Positions 12,994 to 22,624 of a DNA stretch of 64,000 nucleotides are shown here, piece by piece; position 1 is the stretch's first letter; the number at the start of each line of letters is the position of its first letter. Under the pieces are notes generated by a model, which saw nothing but the letters and a program-made list of their open reading frames with translations, had not been told where the DNA came from and searched no databases. The stretch covers positions 607,636-671,635 of the forward strand of contig CAUJNA010003315.1 of assembly GCA_963377175.1 (NCBI GenBank). Reading direction: 5' to 3'. This stretch comes from Effrenium voratum (lineage: Eukaryota; Sar; Dinophyceae; Suessiales; Symbiodiniaceae). The position numbers and the translations under genes were made by a program.

Positions 12994-13099
12994 ACAGGAT
13001 TCCCTCGGCCAGCGGCGAATCGGGGGGACAAAAAAAAACGTTTCTCCAACCTCGGGTTGTTTGAGGGTAATTACTCTTTGGTGTTTTGCAGGGAAACCA

Positions 13100-13330
13100 A
13101 CAAAAAACAAGTTTTGCAGAGAGACAAAAAAAGAAAACAAATGCAGGGACACCAACCAAAAAAAGGAAAGTTTTGCAGGGAGACCAAAAAAGGAAAGTTT
13201 TGCAGGGAAACCAAAAAAGGAAAGTTTTGCAGGGAAACCAAAAAAGTAAAGTTTTGCAGGGAGACCAAAAAAGGAAAGTTTTGCAGCAAAAACCAACAAG
13301 GACAGTTTTGCAGGGAAACCAAAAAATGGC
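13100..13330 (+). repeat. 27-nt tandem repeat
   Basis: Unit TTTTGCAGGGAAACCAAAA plus AAGGAAAG, about seven copies with small changes. Because 27 is a multiple of three, each frame gives a 9-residue peptide repeat on both strands (for example VLQGNQKRK and KFCRETKKG). I treat these frames as repeat artefacts. Confidence 0.85.
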
Positions 13331-15522
13331 AACCCATTTTGATGGCTCCCAGCTTATTCAGACAGGCCCACGTGCCCGCGCCTACGCGGGAGAAATGACC
13401 GGCAGGCGGGGGCCTGAAGGGCAAGCCGGCCTGCGCGCAGGGAACGGAGGACCAGCCTGGGGACCGGACCGGCCCACCTCCCAAAATGGCTGTGGCTCAA
13501 AAAAAAGGTACCTCAGATGCCCAGTGGCCAGGGAAAAAGGGCATCCTTTTTTCCCAATAGCTGGGTCTGGTTCCACGAGGGTTCCACCAGGGTTGCACTG
13601 GGCTTCCAGACGAGGTTCTGCGAGGGCTGCGGGGTGGTGCGAGCACTAACAAGAGCACGGCGTGCTGTTGGGGATATCGCCGGAGCTTATTTTGGTTGGT
13701 TGAGTTTAAAGGGGAACCCTTCCCAAAAATGGGGTACCAAAATGGACCCTAAGTGGAAACATGGACCAAAACCTGCGGCTTGCCCCTGCTGTTTGATTTT
13801 GACCCACTCCCAAGTTGGAACCTTGCCCAGATCGCCAAGTTGCGGCCTTTTTTTCAGTCGTTTTGGGGAGTGGATGGAACAAAGCGATCGCAACTAACTG
13901 GATCGATCCAGGTGGATTTGGGGAGTGGTTTGGTGATTAAGGAGGGGGTTTCACCCCATTTGCCCTCTACAAAAGGGGGGTCAAATCCCCAAACCAATCC
14001 AATACGGCAATTAAGGGGTTCCTGATTGGAACGGGCGACCCGTGGCGAACACCTTAGATGGGGTCTCCGTTATACTGTCCTTTGCTGCAAGCAGGAATCC
14101 GTTTGTTAGAACCTGTTTAAAGGTCAGCTGACGAACTCCGTTTTGTGCTGTGAGTCGGAAGGGTTGCCTGGAGAGAACCCAAACAAACAGACGGACAGAA
14201 AAAACAAACAAGCAGGCAAGCAAACCAAAAAACAGACACCGAAAGATACACACACAATCACGCACCCACCAAGCAAAGCCTATATTGAAAGTGTGTGTGT
14301 GTGTGTGGTGTGGTGCGTCCCTTCAAACCACGACATCGTCCACAGTTGGGCGGGGCTCGTCCCTTCTTTGGAAAAAGGTCGGGCAATCTGTTGAGGCCAT
14401 ATCGACCCCTTACCGACGATGTTGGCGAATACTGACTGCTCGCACAGCACCGAGCATTTGGAGGAAATCCTAGGTCCTAATGTTGTCACGTTCTCAAATT
14501 GCTAGAAACTTTAAAGGGAATATATAGCCTCAAACTTGTTCGGACACAAATCCATGCTCCTGCTGTTCACCATGGAGTGCCGAATGCAAAAACCATGCCC
14601 GGGCACCCGGCACCGGGCGTTTGATTAGAAAGCAAGTCCCGGCCACCAATGACAGACTAACCAACCAAACCACATCAATGGGAACCTGCCGCAATCACAC
14701 CTTTTTTTAAGGGAGGCTGCCACCAAAACATAACTCATGTTGCGTGCCATGCAACGGACTTCGCGGGCGGCGTGGGACCTTTTTCCACGTGGACACTGTG
14801 AACGGAAACGAACCGGCCTGCCAAGCTTGTGTCGCAGTCGCTTGCCGGTGAAACAGTGCCGAAACGATGGAGCTTTGCGGGGAGCATGGCTTGCCCAAAA
14901 AGGACCTGGCTATTTCAAAGCTAACCTGTGAAAAGCAACTGTTTGAAGACCTGAAAGGAAGACATGGGCGAATTTGGATTCACTTTGAAGAACTAAGCCC
15001 TGACATGACTCTGAAACAATACGGTTCTCTCTTTCTTCGGCCACCAAGCAGAGAGAACCTTCCCTTTTTCGTTGGCCCAAATGCAAGCTCTTTCTGAAAG
15101 CAAATGCGCAGAGGGTGTTTCAAATTAATGTTGACCCCGGATCAGAAAGGTAACAACAACCACACAGAGACAACATTCATTCTCGGTGTCAACAGTATCG
15201 AGGTAACGATGTGGTTGACTTGTTTTTTTTTTCCTGATTGTACCACAGGAAAAGCAGCCTGGAGTCCTGTTTGAGAAACACCCCCTGTCCAATCTGGCAG
15301 CCAGGCGTCCCAGCTAAGTTCTCCACGCGGGCACGCAGCGAAATTAAGAAACTGGTGCCGTTCAAAAGATGCGGCTCTCTAAAAGGTGCTGGTTCTTGCC
15401 GGATCTTTTGCGTGAGTCCCCCTTTTCCACCCCTAGATCCTAGCCTACTGAGTTCGCAGCCAAAGTCAGGCCAAGCGGTAAACAAGCTCAGTTTCGGACT
15501 TTAGCCCCAAGCTTGGGTGCTG
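13331..15522. other. Repeat-rich stretch, no supported gene
   Basis: Includes an R6 copy near 13,955-13,995 and a short GT microsatellite at 14,291-14,308. A minus-strand frame near 14,390-14,478 and a plus-strand frame at 14,867-15,097 look mildly protein-like, but neither has a recognisable motif. Confidence 0.4.
13955..13995 (+). repeat. R6 repeat with tRNA B-box-like sequence
   Basis: CATTTGCCCTCTACAAAAG followed by GGGGTCAAATCCCC. Related blocks occur near 18,975, 20,453 (with an inverted partner at 20,603) and 44,921. The GTTCAAATC core in the better copies matches the RNA polymerase III B box, so a tRNA-derived SINE is possible, but no full tRNA fold is present. Confidence 0.4.
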
Positions 15523-15595
15523 TAGATCCCCCAGCAAAAAGTTTAACTTTTTGCAGGTTAAAAGGACATATGAGGGAAATCCAAAAGCTAAAGTC
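15523..15595 (+). repeat. Dispersed repeat R3, diverged copy
   Basis: Carries GCAAAAAGTTTAACTTTTTG, a changed version of the palindromic core in which both arms changed together, so the hairpin is kept. Confidence 0.55.
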
Positions 15596-16061
15596 TAAAG
15601 ATCCAACCCAGCAGCAGAGCAAGTACCAGGCTGCCAAAGGGCTAGGTTCGTGCAGAGTTCAATCATGGACCCCTGTTTTCCTGGAGAACTTTCAAACCCT
15701 CCAGGTGATTCCGTGGAAGCTCCCGAACGGACCCCGAAAATTTGAAGACTTGGATCCATTTACGGAGGCCAATCTGGCGAGATTTCCGGCTGTTGGCCGG
15801 GACCCGGTACCCCATCGTGCCGATGCCTGGGGAAGATGGATAGGAGAAAGGAATGTAAGAGATCAAGATGAAGGGACGGGATGTGAATAGGTTTCTTGGT
15901 CCTCCCGTCCCCTTCCTTTCTCTCACTATCTCTTACCTGTCTCTTTCTTTCCTCTTTTCTGTGGCCTTTGGGCCGAGTGCTCATGCAAAGGCCGCAAGGG
16001 AGACCACGTCGCTGTGGTCCAGCTCCTCGCGATCTTAGCAAGCGAGGGGCTGAAGAATGCT

Positions 16062-16355
16062 GCGGATGGACGAAATGCGTTCGCACCACCTAAGAAACCA
16101 TGAGGCACCATTGTTCGGTAATATTTACAGGAGAATCAACATGTCAGATCTTTGGGTGGTGCGAAGTGGATTCCGTTCATCCACAGTATCGGGCAACTCT
16201 CCTGCCAACGCGTAGTTTCCCCTGAGCTATTGTGGATGGACGAAATCCACTTCGCACCACCAAAGAAACCCTGAAATGATGATTCCCCTGTAAATGCCGA
16301 CGAACAGTGGTATCCTATGGTTTCAAAGTGGTGCGGGATTTGGTCCATCCACAGT
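16062..16355. repeat. R5: four alternating copies of one 40-base unit
   Basis: The unit, roughly GTGGATGGACGAAATCCACT then TCGCACCACCAAAGAAACC, occurs at 16,062-16,103 (+), 16,150-16,189 (-), 16,231-16,270 (+) and 16,321-16,355 (-). Alternating orientation gives nested inverted repeats, as in MITE-like or fold-back elements. Single diverged copies are near 26,035, 44,030 and 52,015. Confidence 0.7.
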
Positions 16356-16854
16356 AGCTCAACACTTTTGCCCCAAACCAAATGACATGTTCTCAGTCAA
16401 GCAGGGGCCAAGTGAGCAGATATCAAACGTCCCCCACCTGCAAGAAAAGGAGGGTGGAGGTCATCTTCCTCACTATTCTGATTAAGTTGTTGATAGCCAG
16501 CGGTGCTGCGCAATTCCGGTGCGGTGCGCGCTGCGCAATTGCTCTGCACAACTGCGATGCAGGGTTAAAATCTAAAGATGCTTTTTGAGGGGTCCTCTTT
16601 TCAAGAGAAACCAACAGCACCACACTGAATTGAGGTAATTCCTTAATTCAGCTTCCCCCTGGTTGCTGGTTTGGATTGGTTTGGTGGTTTGGAGTGGTTT
16701 CCCACGTAGCCGTGCAACCGGGGATCACCTCGACACGCCCATCCAAAGCCCAACTTGCCGGCGTGCGGGTTTGGATCTTAAGCTCTTCAAGAGCCGAGGT
16801 CCAAATTTTCCAATCCAAAGTACCGAAGGGCAACCTGAAATTGAGGGTTACCAG

Positions 16855-16975
16855 GGATCCGGATGCATATCCCACCTGAACGTTGCAACTTGTAAATGGT
16901 GTTGTTTCCCCGTATTTTGGTGTGGAAAAAGCAACATGTTTCAAATGGTCAAGATGCATCTTGTAAGGAGACCTG
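16855..16975 (+). repeat. Dispersed repeat R1, copy 2
   Basis: GGATCCGGATGCATATCCCA, then GAACGTTGCAACTTGTAAAT and the AAAAAGCAACATGTTTC phrase shared with the other R1 copies. Confidence 0.65.
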
Positions 16976-18050
16976 CTGAAATTGAGGGTTACCTGCATAG
17001 TTACCTTCACCGGGCGAATCGCGAAAGCTTGGCAGGAAGCCAAGCCTCGACGCCGATCACTTGGATACCAATCAAGCGATTGGCGCCTGTTTACATCCGC
17101 TTGAATTGTAGTCTGAGGGGGGAATTGGCTGATGCGGGAACAAGATCAAAAAGAGGGCACCAAACAAGGCTGGGAACCTTCCATCTGCTGTCGCTTTCTT
17201 GTGGCATCCATTGACTTCTTGCTGAGCAAGCGCCGGCCAAGCTCCGGATTTCGAGTTTCGCTCAGCAAGGCGAGAAAATGGTTCCCAATAGGGCGAAGTA
17301 AGGTTCAAAACAACCTTGTTTTACATTCCCTGGAAAAAAGGCACATCTCCCCCACATCAGAATGCGAAACCCGAATTTGATTCCGTCATTTTAGGTTTGG
17401 GTTCGCTCCTGGACACACTGCCCGGAAGCCGCGCAGAAGACTTTGGCCGAGGGCTCGTAGTAGGACACAACCACCTCCCGGGCAAAGCAAAGGCTCCGTC
17501 GTTCTCAGCTTTCCAGTTGGTTTGGGGCCCTGGCGCCTCAAGGCCCGAACCTGCCACCCAAAAGCAACCAAAACCAAGCAAGACCTGTCTGATGTTTGAC
17601 AAGGATACCACCTCCACAACATGCCGCTCTTTGCCCCCGAAACATGCAAGCATTGAGACCTCTGTCTCCAAAAAGCACCCGACTTGTGCTGCCGGCCAAG
17701 GCTCACTGTGACTTCCAAGATCTTCCAACTGCGAGTCAGTCATACCAACTCCCCTACTTCTCCTTCCCAGACCAATGTGGCTGTGGGTTCCAAGGACTCA
17801 AACCTGCGGTCCCCTGGTTTAATTTGACCCATACCCATATGAAGATCATCAACTTGGTGGTCAAGAGCTAGAAAAAGAGAGAGGTGACACACCTGGCCCA
17901 GCCACAAGGCTCCGCTGGCACCATTGCCCACCCATGTGACTACAGACCGTGCCTGCAGCGCATCTGGAGAGAAGCCTGCGGAAGTGATGTGGTGCCTCCG
18001 CCGCTTGCGAACAGCAGAGAGAAAAGCCAGCTGAATAGCAAGCTTTCCCA

Positions 18051-18163
18051 TGACGTTGGAAGGGGAGCAAAAAAATGAATAACATTTTAGCAGTTAAGTG
18101 GTTGGATTTCAACCACGAAACCACAATAAGGAAAAACGTAAAATGTTTCCCAACAACAACCGT
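18051..18163 (+). repeat. Dispersed repeat R4, copy 1
   Basis: Starts TGACGTTGGAAGGGGAGCAA, passes through GCAGTTAAGTGGTTGGATT and ends in AATGTTTCCCAACAACAACC. Other copies are near 26,254, 44,421 and 52,536. Confidence 0.7.
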
Positions 18164-18879
18164 CAAGGTGACCCGTCGGAAAAAAGGCAGATTTCAACCG
18201 ATCGGTCAACCAGGCATCGCCACCTATTTTCGACCAACACCACCAAAAATAGAGGACAACCATAACATCTATGTTCGACCAAAAAAGAGACCGATGACAC
18301 CTAAGAAACATGGTTCTGGGTGGAAGCGAGTCCCTTGCAGACCTTCAACATGGAACACGTGTTGCCTCCATTGGCTCGCCATCCAATCCACTGGAAAGCT
18401 TCAAAGCCACGAAACACCGTCCCCGATAGACTTGGGACTGGAATTGGGGCCGCAAAAAAGAAAAGCTAATGCAGGGCCGTGGGGAATGACCACTTCTGCG
18501 ATACAACAGAAAGGGCTTCCCAGAGACCAATTTGTTCTTCTAAAGGGGGATTCCCTCATACAGTATCACAGAAGTGGGGATACAGCCCTTGATCCCAGAA
18601 TCCTGAGCTAGAGGCACTGGTAGGGAGTGAGACGCCCTGCCTTTCGTCGGCTTGCGCTGCGGCTCTGGAGCTGTGCCGGCCAACGAACATGAAAGGCAGG
18701 GCCCTATGCTATGGTTGTTTTTTTGCCCTGGCTTGGGGAAAACCGAGGGGACCTCAAAAAAAAGTTTTAGTATTAAAAAAAAAAAAAAAACGACAGGGGG
18801 GGATACTTCGGGGGAGGTGTATGGATTATGGGGTGATCCTCAATGAAGCGAGAGCATAACTTCAGCTTCCGTTTTGGTG

Positions 18880-18945
18880 GTGGTGGTGGTGGTGGTGGTG
18901 GTGGTGGTGGCGGCGGCGGTGGCGGTGGTGGTGGTGCTGGTGCTG
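18880..18945 (+). repeat. (GGT)n/(GGC)n microsatellite
   Basis: About 60 bases of GGT with an internal GGC block; poly-Gly in one frame, poly-Thr on the minus strand. Confidence 0.9.
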
Positions 18946-19261
18946 TGGTGTGTGGTTGTGTGGTGAGTGGCTTCCCATTTACCCTTTACAAGGGGTTCAA
19001 ATCCCAAACACCGATCCCAAACGCCTTCTACAAACCGCCAACTTAGGGAAACCTCGTAAAAGGCACCCCCCAACCTTCAACCTGGGGGGGAAGGATTCCC
19101 TGGGCCCTCCAATACGTCTCCGACTCATCTAGGGGTTGATTCCCCATTCTTTTCAACCATCGTTCTTTTCAAAAACCGGCTCTTTCCCCTGGGCTTTTGA
19201 TGGTTTCCTGAAAAGAAATTCGGATCCCTGGAAAGAATGGAGAAGGTACCCCTGGAACTTA

Positions 19262-19392
19262 GCATCTCCCTGCCTTCCGCCCTGGCACAGGCTGACCAGA
19301 TCCCCGGAGTCGGCGTCCACCACCTTCACATTGCAGCTGTCCAGGCAAAACAAGATCCGCCGCCCGTCCTCAGGAAACTTCCACTTGCTTAA
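19262..19392 (-). CDS. WD40-like exon fragment
   Basis: The minus strand reads KWKFPEDGRRILFCLDS, then CNVKVVDADSGDLVSLCQGG. This fits one beta-propeller blade (hydrophobic strands, DG turn, 'VKVVDADSGDLV' strand-turn-strand). An acceptor (CGGGCTTAAG) precedes CAAGTGG. The AT-rich flanks carry repeats. Three other minus-strand islands (43.9, 45.2 and 52.4 kb) also look like propeller blades, but distance prevents me from joining them. Function unknown; propellers commonly act as protein-binding scaffolds. Confidence 0.4.
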
Positions 19393-20154
19393 GCCCGCTG
19401 GAAGAAAATAAAAAATGTCCAGCAGTGATCGATTCCTAAAAAAAACAGGGGGAACATTAAAAAATAGTCTTTAAACAAATGGAAGGACATGAAATTAAGA
19501 ATCAACACCCGGCATAACATTTGGCGTACCATCCCTCCCACTAACATGGCACCTGACGTTTTTTTTCCAAGAGGAAACTGATCTTCCAGGTACCCTCCCT
19601 CAGGTGCCATGTTGGTGGGAGAAACGTACCCAAATCAATAAAAAGACTTCAAAAGGCGGCCCCCGCCAAGTTTTGTGGTTGGGGCTAACCTTAATCTGCT
19701 CGGGTTTTGATTGTGGCTCAAATGAAGGAAGATCCCAGGACAAATTGAGAAATCCGGGTGGCACTGGCTGAGTCCCTCAAAGCCTCAAAGTGGCACGGCA
19801 TTCAAACAGTGGATAAAGAGCAAGTGGCGCAATCTCCCTTGTGGGGAGAAGTGAAATCCGCGCCCTTCCTGGCTTTTCCGAAAGAGGAAGAGAAAGCCAA
19901 AGGTTCTGTTCCAGTGGCTGACCCGGAAGAGAGCAACTTGGCCCAGTGGCTTCCGCATGAACAACTCCTTTTCTTCCAGTGAACTTGGTCGTTTCCCTGA
20001 GGCTCCCTAAGGAACCCAATCCTAGGGACCCGCTACCCGGGATTCGAACGAGCAGCATTGGCCCAACAGGTTGACATTTCGCACGCTGGGTTCGTCCCGA
20101 AAAGATGCACCGTCCTCCAGTTGATTTTGTACAGCAGCGAGCTTCAAATTGACA

Positions 20155-20295
20155 AGCGCTGGTACTAGTAAGAAGTAGTACTAGTACTAGCCATAGTAGT
20201 AGAAGTAGCAGTAGTAGTAGTAGTGGTAGTAGTAGTAGTCGTAGTACTAGTACTAGTAGTATACTAGCACTAGTAATGCTACTAGTAGTGATCAA
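20155..20295. repeat. (TAG)n / TAGTACTAG microsatellite
   Basis: Interrupted GTA/TAG trinucleotide repeat with palindromic ACTAGT phrases. Leu-rich and Ser-rich frames across it are artefacts. Confidence 0.85.
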
Positions 20296-20449
20296 GTGAG
20301 TTCAGGGCAAGCGCAGGACTTGTGTTTTTTGCCTCTTTCTTTGTTGGATGTATCGAAACGGAGCCCGAAACAAATGGCCGCTGGGTCTCTAAATTAAGTT
20401 TCCCTTAAGTGGTGGTTTGGACTGGTGGTTTTGGAGGTGGTGTGGTGGG

Positions 20450-20653
20450 GTCTCATCTACCCTCTACAAGAACCAGGCTTCAAATCCCAATCCACACACA
20501 CGTACCCCTTCTTCTTTGCTTCCAGTGGCTTGGCACCGGTAAGTTGGGTGACAACACAGAAATCAGCTACCCCTTAGTTGGTGGTTTAGATATTGGTGTG
20601 GATTAGGATTTGAAGCCTGGTTCTTGCAGAGGGTAGATGAGACCCCACCGGGT
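20450..20653. repeat. Inverted repeat pair (R6) of about 50 bases
   Basis: Left arm contains TCATCTACCCTCTACAAGAA and GGCTTCAAATCCCAATCCAC. The right arm near 20,600-20,650 is its near reverse complement (GTGGATTAGGATTTGAAGCC then CTTGCAGAGGGTAGATGAG). The spacer is about 95 bases. The right arm borders the GT-rich satellite. Confidence 0.7.
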
Positions 20654-20935
20654 ATGTGTGTGCGTGTGTGCGTGTGTGCGTGTGTGCGTGTGTGCGTGTG
20701 CGTGTGGGTGTGGGAGTGGGTGTGGGTGTGGGGTGTGGGTGTGTGTGGGTGTGTGTGGGTGTGTGTGGGTGTGTGTGGGTGTGTGTGGGTGTGTGTGGGT
20801 GTGTGTGGGTGTGTGTGGGTGTGTGTGGGTGTGTGTGGTGTGTGTGTGTGTGGGTGTGTGTGTGTGTGTGTGTGTGTTGTGTTTTTGTGTTTTTGTGTTT
20901 TTATGTTTTTGTGTTTTTGCGTTTTTGCGCTTGAC
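20654..20935 (+). repeat. GT-rich minisatellite, unit GTGTGTGGGT
   Basis: A block of GTGTGC repeats, then about ten copies of a 10-base GTGTGTGGGT unit, then GTGTTTTT units. Long Cys/Val/Trp frames (plus) and His/Thr/Pro frames (minus) come from the repeat and were not called as genes. Confidence 0.9.
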
Positions 20936-21136
20936 TCTTCAAAGCACCACATTGGTGCTACTGGTACCTTAATCGCGAAACGGTGCATCCTTTACGCCGC
21001 ATAAGGATTAGTGCCAAAATGGGAGGATTGCCCAGCTCCACTGGGCAGCTCCCCTCAGCAGCTGATGGGAGTAGAATTGATGCCACTCCCACAGCGAGGG
21101 AGGAATCCTCCCACCTCACCGGATGCCCTCCCGGCA

Positions 21137-22370
21137 TCATGGGTGAGGAAGGAAAGTAGCGAAGATCAGCTTGATCAATTCGCTTTCGACTGAGGGGAAG
21201 ACCCGGTTCTCAGTCGGAAATTGCGGGTCCGGATGAGTAAGTTCATCCGCCCATGTGTTAAAGTCGCGCTTCACATGCGACGGTCCTAACATGACCTGGT
21301 GGTCATGCAGTGTTAACACAATTTCCATGAGGATGGCCGCATTGGGCATCCTGCGAGTGGAATCGTTAAGCAGGGAGAAAACGTTTCCCTGGTTATCACT
21401 AGCAACCAGAATCCTAGTGTGAGAAGCCGAGCCGGCTGCACAAAGCAGAACAGCCCTCACCAAAAGGAGGAGGCCGAAGAGCTCCAAGGCCGCTATCGCC
21501 CGCTGCGGGTCCCCAGTAGTGAAGGCCCACGGCTCGCCCTCCGGTGTGATTCTGTGTTGGAACCACTTCACTCGGGACTTGTCGGGGTTGGGCACGTCCG
21601 AGCACCAACCACCAACCCATGCATGGTCCGCCTGTTTGCCAGCTCCCGCATCAGATGCCCCCGTCCATGGAAGTGTGGGAGCAAATGGAGATGCCAGTGG
21701 GAACCTCTGGTTGAAGAGCTTCCCCAGAAGGATGGCCAGAGCACGAACCAGCTTCGGTGGCCTGCCCGAAGTGGTGCAGGCCTTCTTCCAGCTCCAAAAG
21801 GGCTGGAGGAAAGGTTTCGTCAATGGACACGCCGAAGTAGCCCATTGAATCCGGCCCAGGGCTTGTTCCACCTCCTTGCTGGTAAAGATGTCCCCCTGGG
21901 CCAGCCGTTTGAGAGTGGCCAGGATTATGACGTGCTTGACTGGAGCCAGCAGCACACAGGGCGTGATTGGGTCCACCACGAATCCCAACCAGGTATTGAC
22001 CGGGGAGAGCGCCGTCTTCTTCCAAGAAAGCGGGACTCCCAGCGCCAGAAGAGTGGCCAGGATGGCTGTGGCGTCCCAGTCCGCCCTGCTGCATCTGAGG
22101 ACCCAGCAGTAGTCGTCCACAAAGACTAAGTGCCAGTCCACCTGAGGGAAGATGTAGTACAAGAGTCTGAGCACCAAGGATGCCTTTCTTCCCCAGTACA
22201 GTTGTGCCGAGGCCATGCCGTACGTGCCCACTCTATTGACCCACCACCGGTTCTGGATGCAGGCCACCTGGTATTTCCAGTCTTTCTGGAGCACTTTTAT
22301 GCGCCTGTGGGCCTTGGTGACATCCGCCTTGAGGATGATGAAGGTTTCCCCCTGTGTCGGCGGCTGCCAC
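21137..22370 (-). CDS. Retroelement reverse transcriptase - RNase H (partial)
   Basis: Reverse transcriptase motif A is ILKADVTKAHRRI (just upstream of the first Met of the long frame), motif B region is GTYGMASAQLYWGR, and the catalytic box is HLVFVDDYCW (FVDD instead of YxDD). Downstream comes an RNase H fold: TGASDAGAGKQADHAWVGG (first Asp), an ELFGLLLLVRA helix (Glu), LVASDNQGN (second Asp) and HVKRDFNTWADELTHPD (last Asp). The stop is at 21,137. The frame is open upstream of the first Met, so the true protein is longer and joined to the domain encoded to the right. It would copy element RNA into DNA and degrade the template. RT and RNase H active-site residues are present, but the frame break upstream suggests this copy is dead. 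Confidence 0.75.
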
Positions 22371-22624
22371 GTCAGGGGTTCCCCCCTGCTCCCCCCAGGG
22401 CGTTCCGTGCCTGGGGGGGTTGGGGGGAATGGGGCCCTCCTATCAGGGCCCTCGGCACCTGGGAGTGGCCCCTTCCCTGAGGGTGTTGACCGCGGAGAGA
22501 CGTCCAGGCTCCATCATCCGCCTGCCCCTATCAGGGCAGGCTGGTGCTGTGGGGGTCCCTCTCAGGGCCCTCGGCACCTGGGGACTGCCCCTGCACCGGC
22601 TGGTGAACATCCCGAGGTTCCCCA

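Larger units (their letters stand above)
15596..19261. other. Repeat-rich stretch, no supported gene
   Basis: Apart from the repeat copies listed separately, no exon could be supported. Open frames at 16,663-17,214, 17,316-17,743 and 18,075-18,611 run through R1, R4 or other repeats, or have no recognisable domain. Confidence 0.45.

Noticed and set aside
13480..13512. Possible spliced-leader relic (AAAATGGCTGTGGCTCAAAA)
   Set aside because: It resembles the 3' half of the dinoflagellate leader only loosely and matches the R2 phrase CAAATGGCTGTGGGTC; no full relic leader was found anywhere.
13057..13649. Frames with 9-residue Lys/Gln or Phe/Leu repeats
   Set aside because: The 27-nt tandem repeat leaves several frames open on both strands; no single frame is favoured.
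14388..14478. Minus-strand peptide SSKCSVLCEQSVFANIVGKG
   Set aside because: Protein-like but short, without splice sites or family; too weak to call.
20020..20100. tRNA-like GGGATTCGAAC (minus-strand GTTCGAATCCC)
   Set aside because: The flanking bases do not pair as a T stem and no cloverleaf could be drawn.
20563..21004. Cys/Val/Trp and His/Thr/Pro open frames
   Set aside because: Produced by the GT-rich minisatellite in every frame; no start context or homology.
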